Shown piece after piece: positions 1 through 10,900 of a DNA stretch of 64,000 bases (positions are counted from its first letter, which is position 1; every line of letters starts with the position of its first letter). The stretch covers positions 5,840,452 to 5,904,451 of the forward strand of contig CM070721.1 of the NCBI GenBank assembly GCA_036346275.1, written 5' to 3'. This stretch comes from Otatea glauca (lineage: Eukaryota; Streptophyta; Magnoliopsida; Poales; Poaceae). The notes below the pieces were generated by a model. That model was not told where the DNA came from. It made no database searches and saw only the letters and a list, made by a program, of their open reading frames with translations. The position numbers were made by a program, and so were the translations under genes.

Positions 1-261
1 CTTGAGCTTCATCATGTGTTGATGAACTCGATCCGGTTCACTCTCTTGTTTGATGTTTGCATGAAGCTTACCATTTGGCATGTGTTGCAAATTGGTAAAG
101 CTTGTGCATTGGATTTTGTATGAGCTAAGTATTTGCATGTGTTGCAAATAAGGGTGCTCATACTTGCATCTTATTTGAATCTTATTTGATTTGGTTTTTG
201 CTTGGAGCTAAGTTTTGCATGTGTCGCAAAAGGAGAGAGCTCAAGCAATTTGGTTTAAAGT

Positions 262-606
262 GCTTGCATGGAGTTAGAGATTTGCATGTGTTGCAAATAG
301 AGAACTCATGCACTTGTATTTGTTGTGGTTGCTTGCATGGAGTTAGAGATTTGCATGTGTTGCAAATAGAGAACTCATGCATTTGTATTTGTTGTGGTTG
401 CTTGCATGGAGTTAGAGATTTGAATGTGTTGCAAATAGAGAACTCATGCACTTGTATTTGTTGTGGTTGCTTGCATGGAGTTAGAGATTTGCATGTGTTG
501 CAAATAGAGAACTCATGCACTTGTATTTGTTGTGGTTGCTTGCATGGTGCTAGAGATTTGCATGTGTTGCAAATAGAGAGCTCATGTTTTGGTATTGCTT
601 GGAGCT
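262..606 (+). repeat. 69-bp tandem repeat, five copies
   Basis: Unit starts fall at 262, 331, 400, 469 and 538, an exact 69-bp period. The first four units are nearly identical and the fifth has drifted. Because 69 is a multiple of three, both strands stay open as a 23-residue repeat. That explains the open frames here and is not evidence of a protein. Each unit contains the dyad TTTGCATGTGTTGCAAA. Confidence 0.95.
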
Positions 607-1641
607 AGGTTTTTGCAGTGTTGCAAAGAACAATGCTCAAGCATTAAATTAGTTTAATGTGTATTTGCAAGTTCGTTGTGCGAATAAACCGAGGTCTATG
701 GGTCAGAATCCGAGAGCATGTGAGTAGGGCTTGCAACGGTGTTTGCAAGTTAACTGGTCTTGTGTTGACCTTCACATGGCTAGGGGATTAATCTCATAGA
801 CTGGGTTTGATTTGCTTAATACGCTTTGCAAATAGATCTTGAGTTGTTTACTTAAATGTGTTTTCGTTAGTTGGATTTGTTATTTGCAAATGTGTTTTGC
901 AAATGAACTTTAGATTATGGGTTCCTATCCTAAAGCATGTGAATAGGGTTTGCAAATGTGTTTTGCAAATTGACTTGATCATGTGCTGATCATCACATGG
1001 CTAAGAGGATTGATCTCATAAGTTCTTGGTTTATTGGCAAATGTGTTTTGCGAATAAGTTGTGCTTATATGAGATTCTTTGGAGTATGTGATTAACATGT
1101 GCAAATGTGTTTTGCATAGTGTTGTGATCATGTGTTGATCCTCACATAGCTCAAAGAATATCTTTAATGGTTTGGAGAAAAGTTTTTGTGAAAAATGTGT
1201 TTTCTCCCGAGGCCTGGCCAGATCATCAGAGGCCTGTGCAGCACCGGGTCCGGTGTATCATGAGGCCGCCGTAGCACCAAGGTCCGGTGCTACCGCCTCT
1301 CCGCCGTGTGGAAAATCCAGAGAGGGGATGTTTTTGGGTGGTCTGGCGGTCCGGTGCAACCGCCCATGGATGTCCGGTGCAACCGCTCCTCTGGCCGGTG
1401 TGAAAAATCCAGAGGAGGTGTTTTTGAGTTCGGCCTGAGGCCGGTGCAACCGGGGTTGAGGCCGGTGCTACGCCGAGCGGTCGGTAGCACCGCTCCCGGC
1501 TGGCCGCACTACCGGAAATCCTGCAACGGCTAGTTTTGTAGCCGTTGGCGAGGCCGGTGCTACTGGGTCCCAGAGGGCTAGCACCGAGAATTCTGGTTTT
1601 GTCCAGAATTTCCCCCCAATGGCTAGTTTTGGCTTGGAGGC

Positions 1642-1648
1642 TATAAAA
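1642..1648 (+). promoter_or_regulatory. TATA box of the LTR promoter
   Basis: CTATAAAAGG at 1641-1650 sits about 820 bp before the LTR 3' end. It is the only strong TATA in the LTR and would place the U3/R boundary near 1670-1680. Confidence 0.5.
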
Positions 1649-2706
1649 GGAGGTCTTGGGGGGCAAGGGCAGCATGTTGGCTGTGTGCTAAAGCTTTTGG
1701 GTGTTTATAGGAGTTGTGTGCATGTGTTGCCTTCTCCCATTTGCTTCTTGAGCTAGGTTGAGCCTCTAATTGCATGTGTTGCAATTAGGAGAGGATTGAG
1801 AGTCTCTTATGCATGTGTTGCACTTGAGGAGGATCCTTGTGCATGTGTTGCACTTGGTGATCACCGAAGCACATGTGTTGTGCTTGGTGAAGTTCAAGCG
1901 AGAGGATTCGCTTGTTACTCTTGGAGGTTGCCGACTCCTGACGACGTGGGCGTCGTGCGCGGAGCTCTCAAGGTTGTGAGTAGCCCCGCGAAGTTTGTGA
2001 AGGTTCGGGTTGAGCCTACGCGAAGCGTGAAAACCACATCTAGTGGATTCGAGGTGGGTGCTCAATTCGTGGGCCAGGTCCAATGTGTTTGGGCTAACCT
2101 CAACGTGGACTAGGGAGACCAAGCAAGTCTCCGATCACCACGGTAAAAAGTATTGTGTCTCTTGTGCTTGCTTTGTTCTCTTTATTTAGATTCAAGCAAT
2201 TTACATTCATAGAATTAAATTGATTGATTGTTTGTCTTTAGAATTGCTTTTGTTAGAGACATAATTAGTTAGTGCACATAGTGAGCCTAGTTGATTTAGG
2301 CTTTAATTGTCAAAACCTTAGTTTATCGCCCGCATTGTTATTGATAAGGTTTTGGCATAGGGTAATTAAGGGTGAATTGCTTTATAGAAATTAGTAGAAA
2401 GAGAAAATTTTAATTATTTAAAAGCCGCCTATTCACCCCCCTCTAGTCGGCATCCTCGACCTTACACCTCCCCTCTACCTCCCTCCCTTGGCTTGGCCTG
2501 CCCGCTTTATCGGCCTCCACAGCACAACCGTCTTCCCTGCATTCCCAGTCGCACGCTGCCGTGGGCCAAAACGGATCGTGCCAACTCGAGCACGACTCAT
2601 GGACATGTGTATTGCCGTGATGCCCATCATGCCTAGAAACGCAGGCCGGGCCGACCAGTTAACATGCCACGAGGGCACGACCCAAATGAAACAATGCTAT
2701 GCTATG

Positions 2707-3312
2707 TGAAAGATCGAAAAGGCGACTAGAGGGGTGAATAGGAGCCAAATAAAATTTTCGAATAAACTCTCCCTAAAATTCAAACCACCAAAAGACCGAA
2801 AGAAACCAGACTGGTCGGGTATTTCTGTCGGATGAACAGACTTCGACCTACAGAGGTCGGATGAACAGATCTCCGACCAAGTGGTCGGATGAATAAGACT
2901 CCCGACCGGTGGTGGACGACCGTCTCCGATCAGCCAAAGCCCCGACCACTCGGTCGGACGACCCTACCACTGGGTTCGGACGACCGTCTCTCCGACCACC
3001 AAAGCCCGGACCTCTCAGTCGGACGACCCGACCACTCGGGTCGGACGACCGTCCGCAACACGCCCAAAGCCCCGACCACTCGGGTCGGACGACCCGACCA
3101 CTCGGGGTCGGACGACCGTCCGCAACACCCAAAGCCCCGACCACTCAGTCGGACGACCGACCACTCGGGGTCGGACGACCGGTCTCCAACCAGTAACTCA
3201 AATTGCTCTAGCTCGAAAAACAATCCAAATCAAACTCAACCTTGAGCACACCTTGCTCAAATAAAGTCAAATACTCATCACAAACATGGATGGACCTCCA
3301 CATGGTCCTTCA
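2707..3312 (-). mobile_element. Solo LTR, 606 bp, with 5-bp TSD
   Basis: The plus strand begins TGAAAGATCG and ends GGTCCTTCA, giving TG...CA ends on either strand. It is flanked by the direct repeat CTATG at 2702-2706 and 3313-3317. Minus orientation is chosen because the minus strand ends with the same CACCCC-CTCTAGTCG block that ends the LTR at 2466. The interior (2870-3185) is an array of GGTCGGACGACC-type palindromes. There are no internal coding sequences, so this is a recombined solo LTR. Confidence 0.85.
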
Positions 3313-3479
3313 CTATGCATATCGTGCTATGGATCGGTCCGAAAAAACTCAGCTAAGTGCCCACATCTTGTCTCCAAACGGACACACCACATGCTAAAAA
3401 AAAGAGAGAAGGTTCGATGGGTAAAACCGTATGCGACAGAGAAGGTAAGAAGAACCGCTAAGTCACGTCCTATTTTTTA

Positions 3480-4178
3480 GAACTTTTTTAAAATAATATA
3501 TTTTTTTATTTAAATTGCAAAAATATACCTCGATCTCAAAAAAATTACAAAAATATACCTCCGTTGCCTTCTGAATGGGCGATATTGGCACTTGTCGCCC
3601 TCTCAATGGGCGACATGTCCTCTTTCCTGTAGCTAGTTTGTAAAGAAAATCATAACTTTTTCATATATCTCGGATGGAGATGAACTTTATATAAAAATTG
3701 TAGCTCTCGACGAGATCTACAACTTTGGTATACAATTTTTTTTAATTTGAATCCATTTAGATGGCCAAAAACGAGATAGAAGTTTCAGATCTAGTTTAGA
3801 TCTGAACTTTCCATCCCGTTTTTGGCCATCTAAATGGATTCAAATGAAAAAAATTTGTATACCAAAGTTGTAGAAATCGTCGAGAGCTACAATTTTCATA
3901 TAAAGTTCATCTCCATCCGAGATCATATAAAAAAGTTATGATTTTCTTGAGAAACTGACTACAGGAAAGGGGACATGTCGCCCATTTAGAGAGCGACAAG
4001 TGCCAATATCGCCCATTCAGAGGGCGACAGAGGTCTCTGTAGCCCTTGTCGTCCATTCAGAGGGTAATAGAGGTATATTTTTACAATTTTTTGATATCAA
4101 GATATATTTTTACATTTTTTTGATATCGAGATATATTTTTGCAATTTAAATAAAAAAATGTATTATTTAAAAAAAATC
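3480..4178. mobile_element. Palindromic Mutator-like foldback element with 10-bp TSD
   Basis: The two halves are reverse complements around about 3800: the Asp-less, non-coding arm AAATCATAACTTTTTCATAT reappears inverted near 3925-3945. It is flanked by CTATTTTTTA at 3470-3479 and 4179-4188. The arms carry GTCGCC...GGGCGAC motifs (3585-3620 and 3975-4050). The outer ends (GAACTTTTTTAAAATAAT and, inverted, GATTTTTTTTAAATAAT) resemble those of the 8.9-kb element at 54412-63291. The 10-bp target duplication and long arms point to the Mutator superfamily. It has no gene. Confidence 0.8.
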
Positions 4179-4255
4179 CTATTTTTTATTCAACGAAAAG
4201 GCAAGGAAATTTTTTAGTGGGGAAAATGGTAGAATTAACCACGATGCTTAGCCAG

Positions 4256-4693
4256 GGTTCACATTATCGATATCGCGATAATCAACAATATCGAGATTTT
4301 CGAAAATCGAAAAAATACGATCGAAAATCGGTAGAGAATCGAAGGGTTTCAAAATAAAACTTTTGATGAATTTTTTTTTAAAAAAATGATCTTCACCGAT
4401 AATCGCTCGGTATACCTCGATAATCGCTCGATATACGTCGATAATCGCTCGATATGCACCGATAATCGGTCGAAAATTGAACCGATTGATTTTGCAAACT
4501 TGTGTTCTTCGACAGTCGATATTGTGAGCGATTTTCGCTCGATATTCATCGATAATCGAGCGATATTCACCGATTATCGCGATATTTACGTCACATGTTT
4601 TTTTTGAATTTAACCGGTTTACCGACCGGTATTAGATACCGAATCAGACAGGTAAGGTCGATAATCACGATAATCGACGATAAATGGAACCTG
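4256..4693. repeat. CGATAATCG-rich inverted-repeat element upstream of gamma-adaptin
   Basis: The left end GGTTCACATTATCGATATC and the right end, inverted (GGTTCCATTTATCGTCG), form an imperfect terminal inverted repeat. The interior repeats CGATAATCGCTCGATAT every 20-25 bp (4395-4480, 4545-4580). I could not fix a clean target duplication. It lies about 280 bp upstream of the gamma-adaptin start codon, so it may sit in that gene's promoter. Confidence 0.5.
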
Positions 4694-4971
4694 TGATTAG
4701 CACGAACACTGAGAAAGGATTAGGAGGAGGTAGTGAGATCAGCACGGCGAGCCCAAATGCCCAACTAATCCTCAAATAGACTAAAATAAACAAAAAGCAG
4801 GGGCCTATTCGTAATTCCCACCACCACCACCACCGCTCACTCCCAGATCCACCCGCCCGTCGTCGTCGTCGTCTTCCTCCTCCGCTCCGCTCCCCTCCCA
4901 CGCCCCGCGACGACGAGATCCCTCGCCGCCTCGCCCTGGATTCCGTCGAGAAGATCGTCGAGGACTTCGCA

Positions 4972-7900
4972 ATGGACCTCGCCATCAACCCCTTCTCCAC
5001 CGGCACCCGCCTCCGGTCAGCCTCTGATCGCACCCAACCCCCCTTGCCCCCTTCAGATCTGTGCGTGGTGTAACTGAGGCGTGTGTGACGCTGCCGCAGG
5101 GACATGATACGGGCGATACGCGCGTGCAAGACAGCGGCGGAGGAGCGGGCGGTGGTGCGGCGGGAGTGCGCGGCGATACGGGCGGCCATCAGCGAGGGCG
5201 ACCAGGACTACCGGCACCGGAACATGTCCAAGCTCATGTTCATCCACATGCTCGGGTACCCCACCCACTTCGGCCAGATGGAGTGCCTCAAGCTCATCGC
5301 CGCTGCGGGCTTCCCGGAGAAGCGCATCGGATACCTCGGACTCATGCTGCTGCTCGACGAGCGGCAGGAGGTCCTCATGCTGGTCACCAACTCCCTCAAG
5401 CAGTATCCACCCCGCCTATGCTTATGCTCTGCGTTTGCTGCTGCTGTTTCGTGCTATTATTGAGAATGCTACACTAGTAATTGGTAGTACTTAACGTGGG
5501 CAGAGATCTTAACCACTCGAACCAGTTCATTGTGGGGCTTGCGCTTTGTGCCCTGGGGAACATTTGTTCCGCTGAAATGGCGCGTGATCTGGCACCTGAG
5601 GTGGAGAGGTTGTTGCAAAGTAGGGAACCGAATACGAAGAAGAAGGTACCCGTTTTGAAATGATAATTTAATCCTAATTGAAGTCTTTTGAGCACTATGG
5701 CAGTATTCCCATTCCAGGAATCTCATACTACTGCTTCTACAGATGAAAGACTTACTGTTAGATGCTTCAAGTATTGCAATGATCATTTCATCATTTACCC
5801 TAGATTCGTACAGAAACTATGTTTTAGTAGTAGGTGGTAAAACTAGAAAAGCACAATATGATAGCATATACTCTAGGTAGTTTAGCATCAGTAAATTTGC
5901 ACTTGAACAGCCATTCTTTACTTTTAAGGTGTTCTTGTAGATACCTTAATTATTTCAAAGCTTAAACGCTGAGCTTTATTTTTGTCATTTTCATCCTGCA
6001 TTGGTGTTTTCTTATCGGTTAGCTTTGAAATATGTGTGTGGGGAAGTATTGTTGATTGTATAGCTCTTACTGTTTGTAGGCTGCCTTGTGCTCTATAAGG
6101 ATTGTAAGAAAAGTTCCAGATTTGGCAGAGAACTTCATGGGTTCTGCTGTATCATTACTGAAGGAAAAACATCATGGGGTTCTGATATCTGCTGTTCAGC
6201 TCTGCACAGAACTGTGCAAAGCCAGCAAAGATGCATTGGAGTACTTGAGAAAGGTACAGTGCATGCTGGGAGTGATTTTTTCTTGGAGAATGCTGTACAT
6301 ACATTCTGCTTGTATTCTCGAAGTTGGACTATAACTACTAATAAATATTCACTGCCTCTTTCATGTTAACTTACACTGTTTCAGCTAGTTGTATTCCGTA
6401 TTAACTTATGTGTGAGAAACTTGATCGTTCTTGTTTACATATAAGCCCATGAAAAAACTGTGTTAAAAGAATTTCAAATTGTACTCTTAGTTTAAATTGG
6501 TTCAACTTTTTACCAATGGGCAGGCCATCACAAATGGTTGATTTGAAAACTGTATTTTTCTCATGTTTCAAGATATCTGATACCGTCGATTTAGTTGTGC
6601 TGCACCATTCTTTGCTTGCTTCAGTGGGGTGTCTACGATGTTTGAACTCCCAAGCATGCATCTGTAGGCACATATAGTAGCATTTTGGGATACATCAATT
6701 GCGTTTGCTACATTTTCGTGCATCCATCTAGTTTAGCCTGTGTGCTGTGTGATAGCCTCATTAATAGGTATTAGCAAGGAATGCAGTTCAGTCCCCAATG
6801 TCCAATGGTTGACTGGGAAGAGGTGATGTAATATTTAACAAATATTGGAAGCACAGATAGGCAGTTCATTCTTTCTTTCTTAATGAGAAGCTATTCCCAA
6901 AGAAACATTGGAATCAGTATTTCTTGAATTTCCAAATTCATTAGATGACTTTACAGTTGACACCGACAACCTCTGTCCAAAACCTTGCTTATTAGTGTCC
7001 TTTGTATTCCACATTACGAAAGCATTAACCTCAGTCCCAATCCCCGCTCCTTAGATCATTCATTTGATGATGCATTGACACAATAATGTCATTTAAAAAC
7101 ATTGCTATAATAGTGTGACCATTGTTTTTTATGTTACACTTGTTTCCAATGTTGTGTTCATTGAAAGAAGCAAAATATTTCTTGTGTTCTGCCTCATAGC
7201 TGAATGCATCAACATTGTTGTTACCAATACCATACCTGCAAGATCATTGCAAACTTTCATATTCATTTGTGGCAATAATTGTTCTTACAAAATTTTGCTG
7301 TTACAGAACTGCCTTGAAGGTTTAGTCCGAATACTGAGAGATGTGTCCAATAGTTCGTATGCTCCTGAATATGACATTGCGGGTATTACGGATCCATTCT
7401 TGCATATCCGAGTGCTTAAACTCATGCGGGTGTTGGGTCAAGGAGATGCAGATTGTAGTGAGTATGTGAATGATATTCTTGCCCAGGTGATTTGTTCATC
7501 TTTGGTTTTACATGCAAAGCACATATACTCTCATCAATTTCAAGAATCAGATTCTTGATTATTACAAGTGTACATATTGCAATGTTATTCGGGTTCTGTA
7601 AAGCAAAATGTGCTCCCTTTAGTTGCACTAGTCCTAGTAATTTATAATTTTTTTGAATGCACTGTAATATTGTTAGGTCTTGCTTGGGGCGCTATTACAC
7701 TTGGATTTTAAAACCTGTGTGATACAAATGTTTGCTGAGTTATTTTTTTATTAACATGTTTTTTTTGTTATCTTTTGCACATGCGCTTCTGTGTATCTTA
7801 TGATGGATAAATAACACTTATATTGCATTTGCAGGTTGCAACGAAAACCGAGTCAAATAAGAATGCTGGAAATGCTATTTTGTATGAATGTGTTGAGACC

Positions 7901-10900
7901 ATAATGGGCATTGAAGCTACTAGTGGTTTACGTGTGCTAGCAATCAATATTTTGGGTAGATTCTTGTCTAACCGTGATAACAACATCAGGTAAAAAAATT
8001 CTCTTGCTCTTGGACAACTAATATGGCAAGCCTCTTTTCTTTGTTGAAAAAGGGTTAAAATATATTTTTTTTCTCTGTCGAGCAAGTTCATTGATCCTGA
8101 CGTGTTCCTGTAGTATATGAGCATTGTTCTACTACTACTTATGGGTGACTATGAATGGGACTATTTTTGAATAATAACAAGAATGGATGGGACATTTGTA
8201 TGATTGAGTTGTTTTTTGCTAGTAAAATGTTCTTCCATCTATGACAAATAGAATACTTACTGTGCATACTGAGTTTTCAGATATGTTGCTCTGAATATGC
8301 TAATGAAGGCCATGGCAGTAGATACACAAGCAGTGCAGAGGCACAGGGCAACAATATTAGAGTGTGTCAAGGTAACCAAGTATATAATTATCCAATATAA
8401 TGTGCTTTGGGTTTATCCTCTTTCTTGTGAGGAAGTAAAAAAATGCTCATGCATGTACAACTTTGAAATAATCTTCATTTACGATAGTTTCGCGAGAAAA
8501 TGGTTTCTTCTTTTCTGCATTTCTTGATAAACTAATTAAACATAACTAGTGACAAATGCAGATTCTTGTTGTTTCCAGCATCTTTCTCCAAGTTAGGTTC
8601 CATTCATTAAGGAAATTCTCTCCTTTTTTCTGCTCTGTATTCCTTCCTCTCCTTAAGTGATAAGTGAAAGAAGAGAAAATTGACTACACCATATTCTTCT
8701 CCTTTCTCACCTTTTTGCCCGCATTAGCTATTGATCCGGGAGTAAGTGATTGTGTATATTTTCTTCCATGCAATGAAAAGCTACCTTAACATACTTTTAT
8801 AACCTTTTTATTTGCAGTTTGCCCTGGTTTGTGCTATTCACCTGTCACTTGCGATAAGATTCCTGGTTCCTTTTATTTTGCACTTAAAAATTTGCAATTC
8901 CATATGCACTTTCAGGATGCAGATGTCTCTATTCGGAAAAGGGCCCTTGAACTTGTTTACCTACTTGTCAATGATGCAAATGTAAAGTCTTTGACTAAGG
9001 AACTTGTTGATTACCTAGAAGTAAGTGATCAGGATTTCAAGGAAGATCTCACAGCTAAGATATGCTCAATAGTTGAAAAGTAAGTTATGTCACAATTAAT
9101 TCTGAATTAGGCATTTTCCCCTGTTATAGCTGACTTATGATTCATGGCATTTTTCTTTTCTTTTTATCATCTCTACTGGTTTTTTGGAAGAACATCTGAT
9201 TTGCATGTTTCGTGATTGTTCCAAAGGTTCCTGTACATCACTGTTGTTACATGTATCTTGTATAATTGACAAACAAGAAAGGATATTCTGCTCAATAAAT
9301 GGCGCAATTTTCCTTATGATACTGTATTTTTCTCTCTCCCCCAAATGGAGAAAAAGGAAGTAGAAAATAAGGGGAAACGATTCGGTTAACAACAGGCGAT
9401 ATTTGTCTTGTTTTCATTTCATGCTAGGCCTTTTCTTATCATGTCCTCTTTCTTCTTACCGATTAGAATGAAGCAGAAAGCTTTAAGCATGGTTTTCTCA
9501 GGAGCATATCATCATGCCAACTTAATTTTCCGAATGCTGTTAGAATATATTATAACATAGCATTTTCAATATACTTTCTTTTGCATTCTGTTATTTAACC
9601 GTATGTAACATTCTTCTGTGTTGTCCCTTGAATCTCGATAACATTTTTGGTTTTCTCATGTTGTCTGCTCATTTATGAGATATTAACAGCTTGATATTTC
9701 TAATAGGTTTTCCCAAGATAAGCTATGGTATTTAGACCAGATGTTGAAGGTTTTATCTCTGGTATGTAGAGAAGCACTACTAAGAGCCATTTTTACTCTT
9801 GTGTTGGCCAATAAAGATCTGAATTTATGTTGCACCCTTATACATCCACAGGCTGGGAATTATGTCAAGGATGATGTATGGCATGCTTTTATAGTTCTAA
9901 TAAGCAATGCATCTGAACTTCAGGGATACTCAGTCAGATCCTTATACAAGGCATTGCAAGCATGTGGTGAACAGGTATGGAGAAATAATTAGTATTCTTT
10001 GTAATGTATGTCATTGAATTGCATCCTATCTGATGTGATTGAATATCTTCCACATTGAATTCTTTAGGAAAGTTTAGTTAGGGTAGCTGTTTGGTGCATT
10101 GGTGAATATGGTGAAATGCTGGTCAACAATATTAGTATGCTAGATGTGGAAGAACCAATCACGGTGAGTTGAAAAATTCTTGCCAGCCATTCTCATTTGC
10201 TGATGCACTTTCTCCATAGAAGTTACTATGCTATGGGAATTCCATTTTGTAGCATTACATATTCGTGTTACTTTCTTCAGGCAAACAATGCATCCATTGT
10301 GTTTGAACTGCTCCAAACTTAGTCCATATATAACGCTATAATTGATAACTCTTGGATCTACTAAATTTTTCCTCACATTATCCTCCTAAGCGCCCTTATG
10401 ATCATCTTGCAATTACATATATTATCTGTAATTGTTGTCACCAGGAAAAGCTACACGATCATTCATTTAGTTGCCTGTCTGCATACATGGTTCACTGTGG
10501 AATTTTGGGTTTATAGATTGTGTCAGTTCATTGGTTCTATGCTTTTCCATAGCATGTTGGCATTTCTCTATGTATTTCATTTAGTATCATTGCTCTTCCA
10601 TTTTACTTTTGCCAATCAGCTTGGTCAATTCCTGAACATGTCCAGGTAACAGAATCTGATGCTGTGGATGCTGTAGAGCTTGCTCTTAAACGCTACTCTA
10701 TAGATGTTACAACTCGGGCTATGTGTCTTGTTGCTCTTTTGAAGCTTTCCTCCGATTTCCACCAACTTCAGAGTAAGTTATGGTTCAACTTGATCTTGTA
10801 TGTTGTTGGATAACCTACCAAATGACTCAAACAGTCAAATATACAATGCTTTTTGGCAAGAACTAGCAGAGTTTGATTATTTCAGTTGTACTGGTTTCAT

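Larger units (their letters stand above)
1..2466 (+). mobile_element. LTR of a long-LTR retrotransposon (5' end outside window)
   Basis: The 3' end (CTCTAGTCGGCATCC then CGACCTTACA at 2457-2466) matches, in mirror orientation, the termini of the two solo LTRs at 2707-3312 and 11013-12721. It ends in the canonical CA. A TATA box at 1642-1648 divides U3 from R/U5. The left part is built of repeats of a TTTGCA-N5-TGCAAA dyad and a 69-bp tandem repeat. The middle (about 1220-1580) carries many CCGGTGCAACCG / CCGGTGCTACCG motifs. No primer-binding site follows position 2466, so this is a solo or 3' LTR. No gag or pol is seen. The copia-like assignment is inferred from the terminal CACCCCCCTCTAG motif only. 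Confidence 0.65.

Noticed and set aside
262..606. CRISPR-like regular repeat
   Set aside because: The units are contiguous with no unique spacers, and the sequence is plant nuclear DNA.
182..608. Open frames on both strands with 23-residue repeats (MHEFSICNT..., MIWFLLGAK...)
   Set aside because: They follow from a 69-bp non-coding tandem repeat in an LTR; the frames are open on both strands and have no start context or homologue.
2889..3245. Overlapping frames rich in GRTTRPLGSDDR-type repeats
   Set aside because: They are translations of the palindrome array in the solo LTR.
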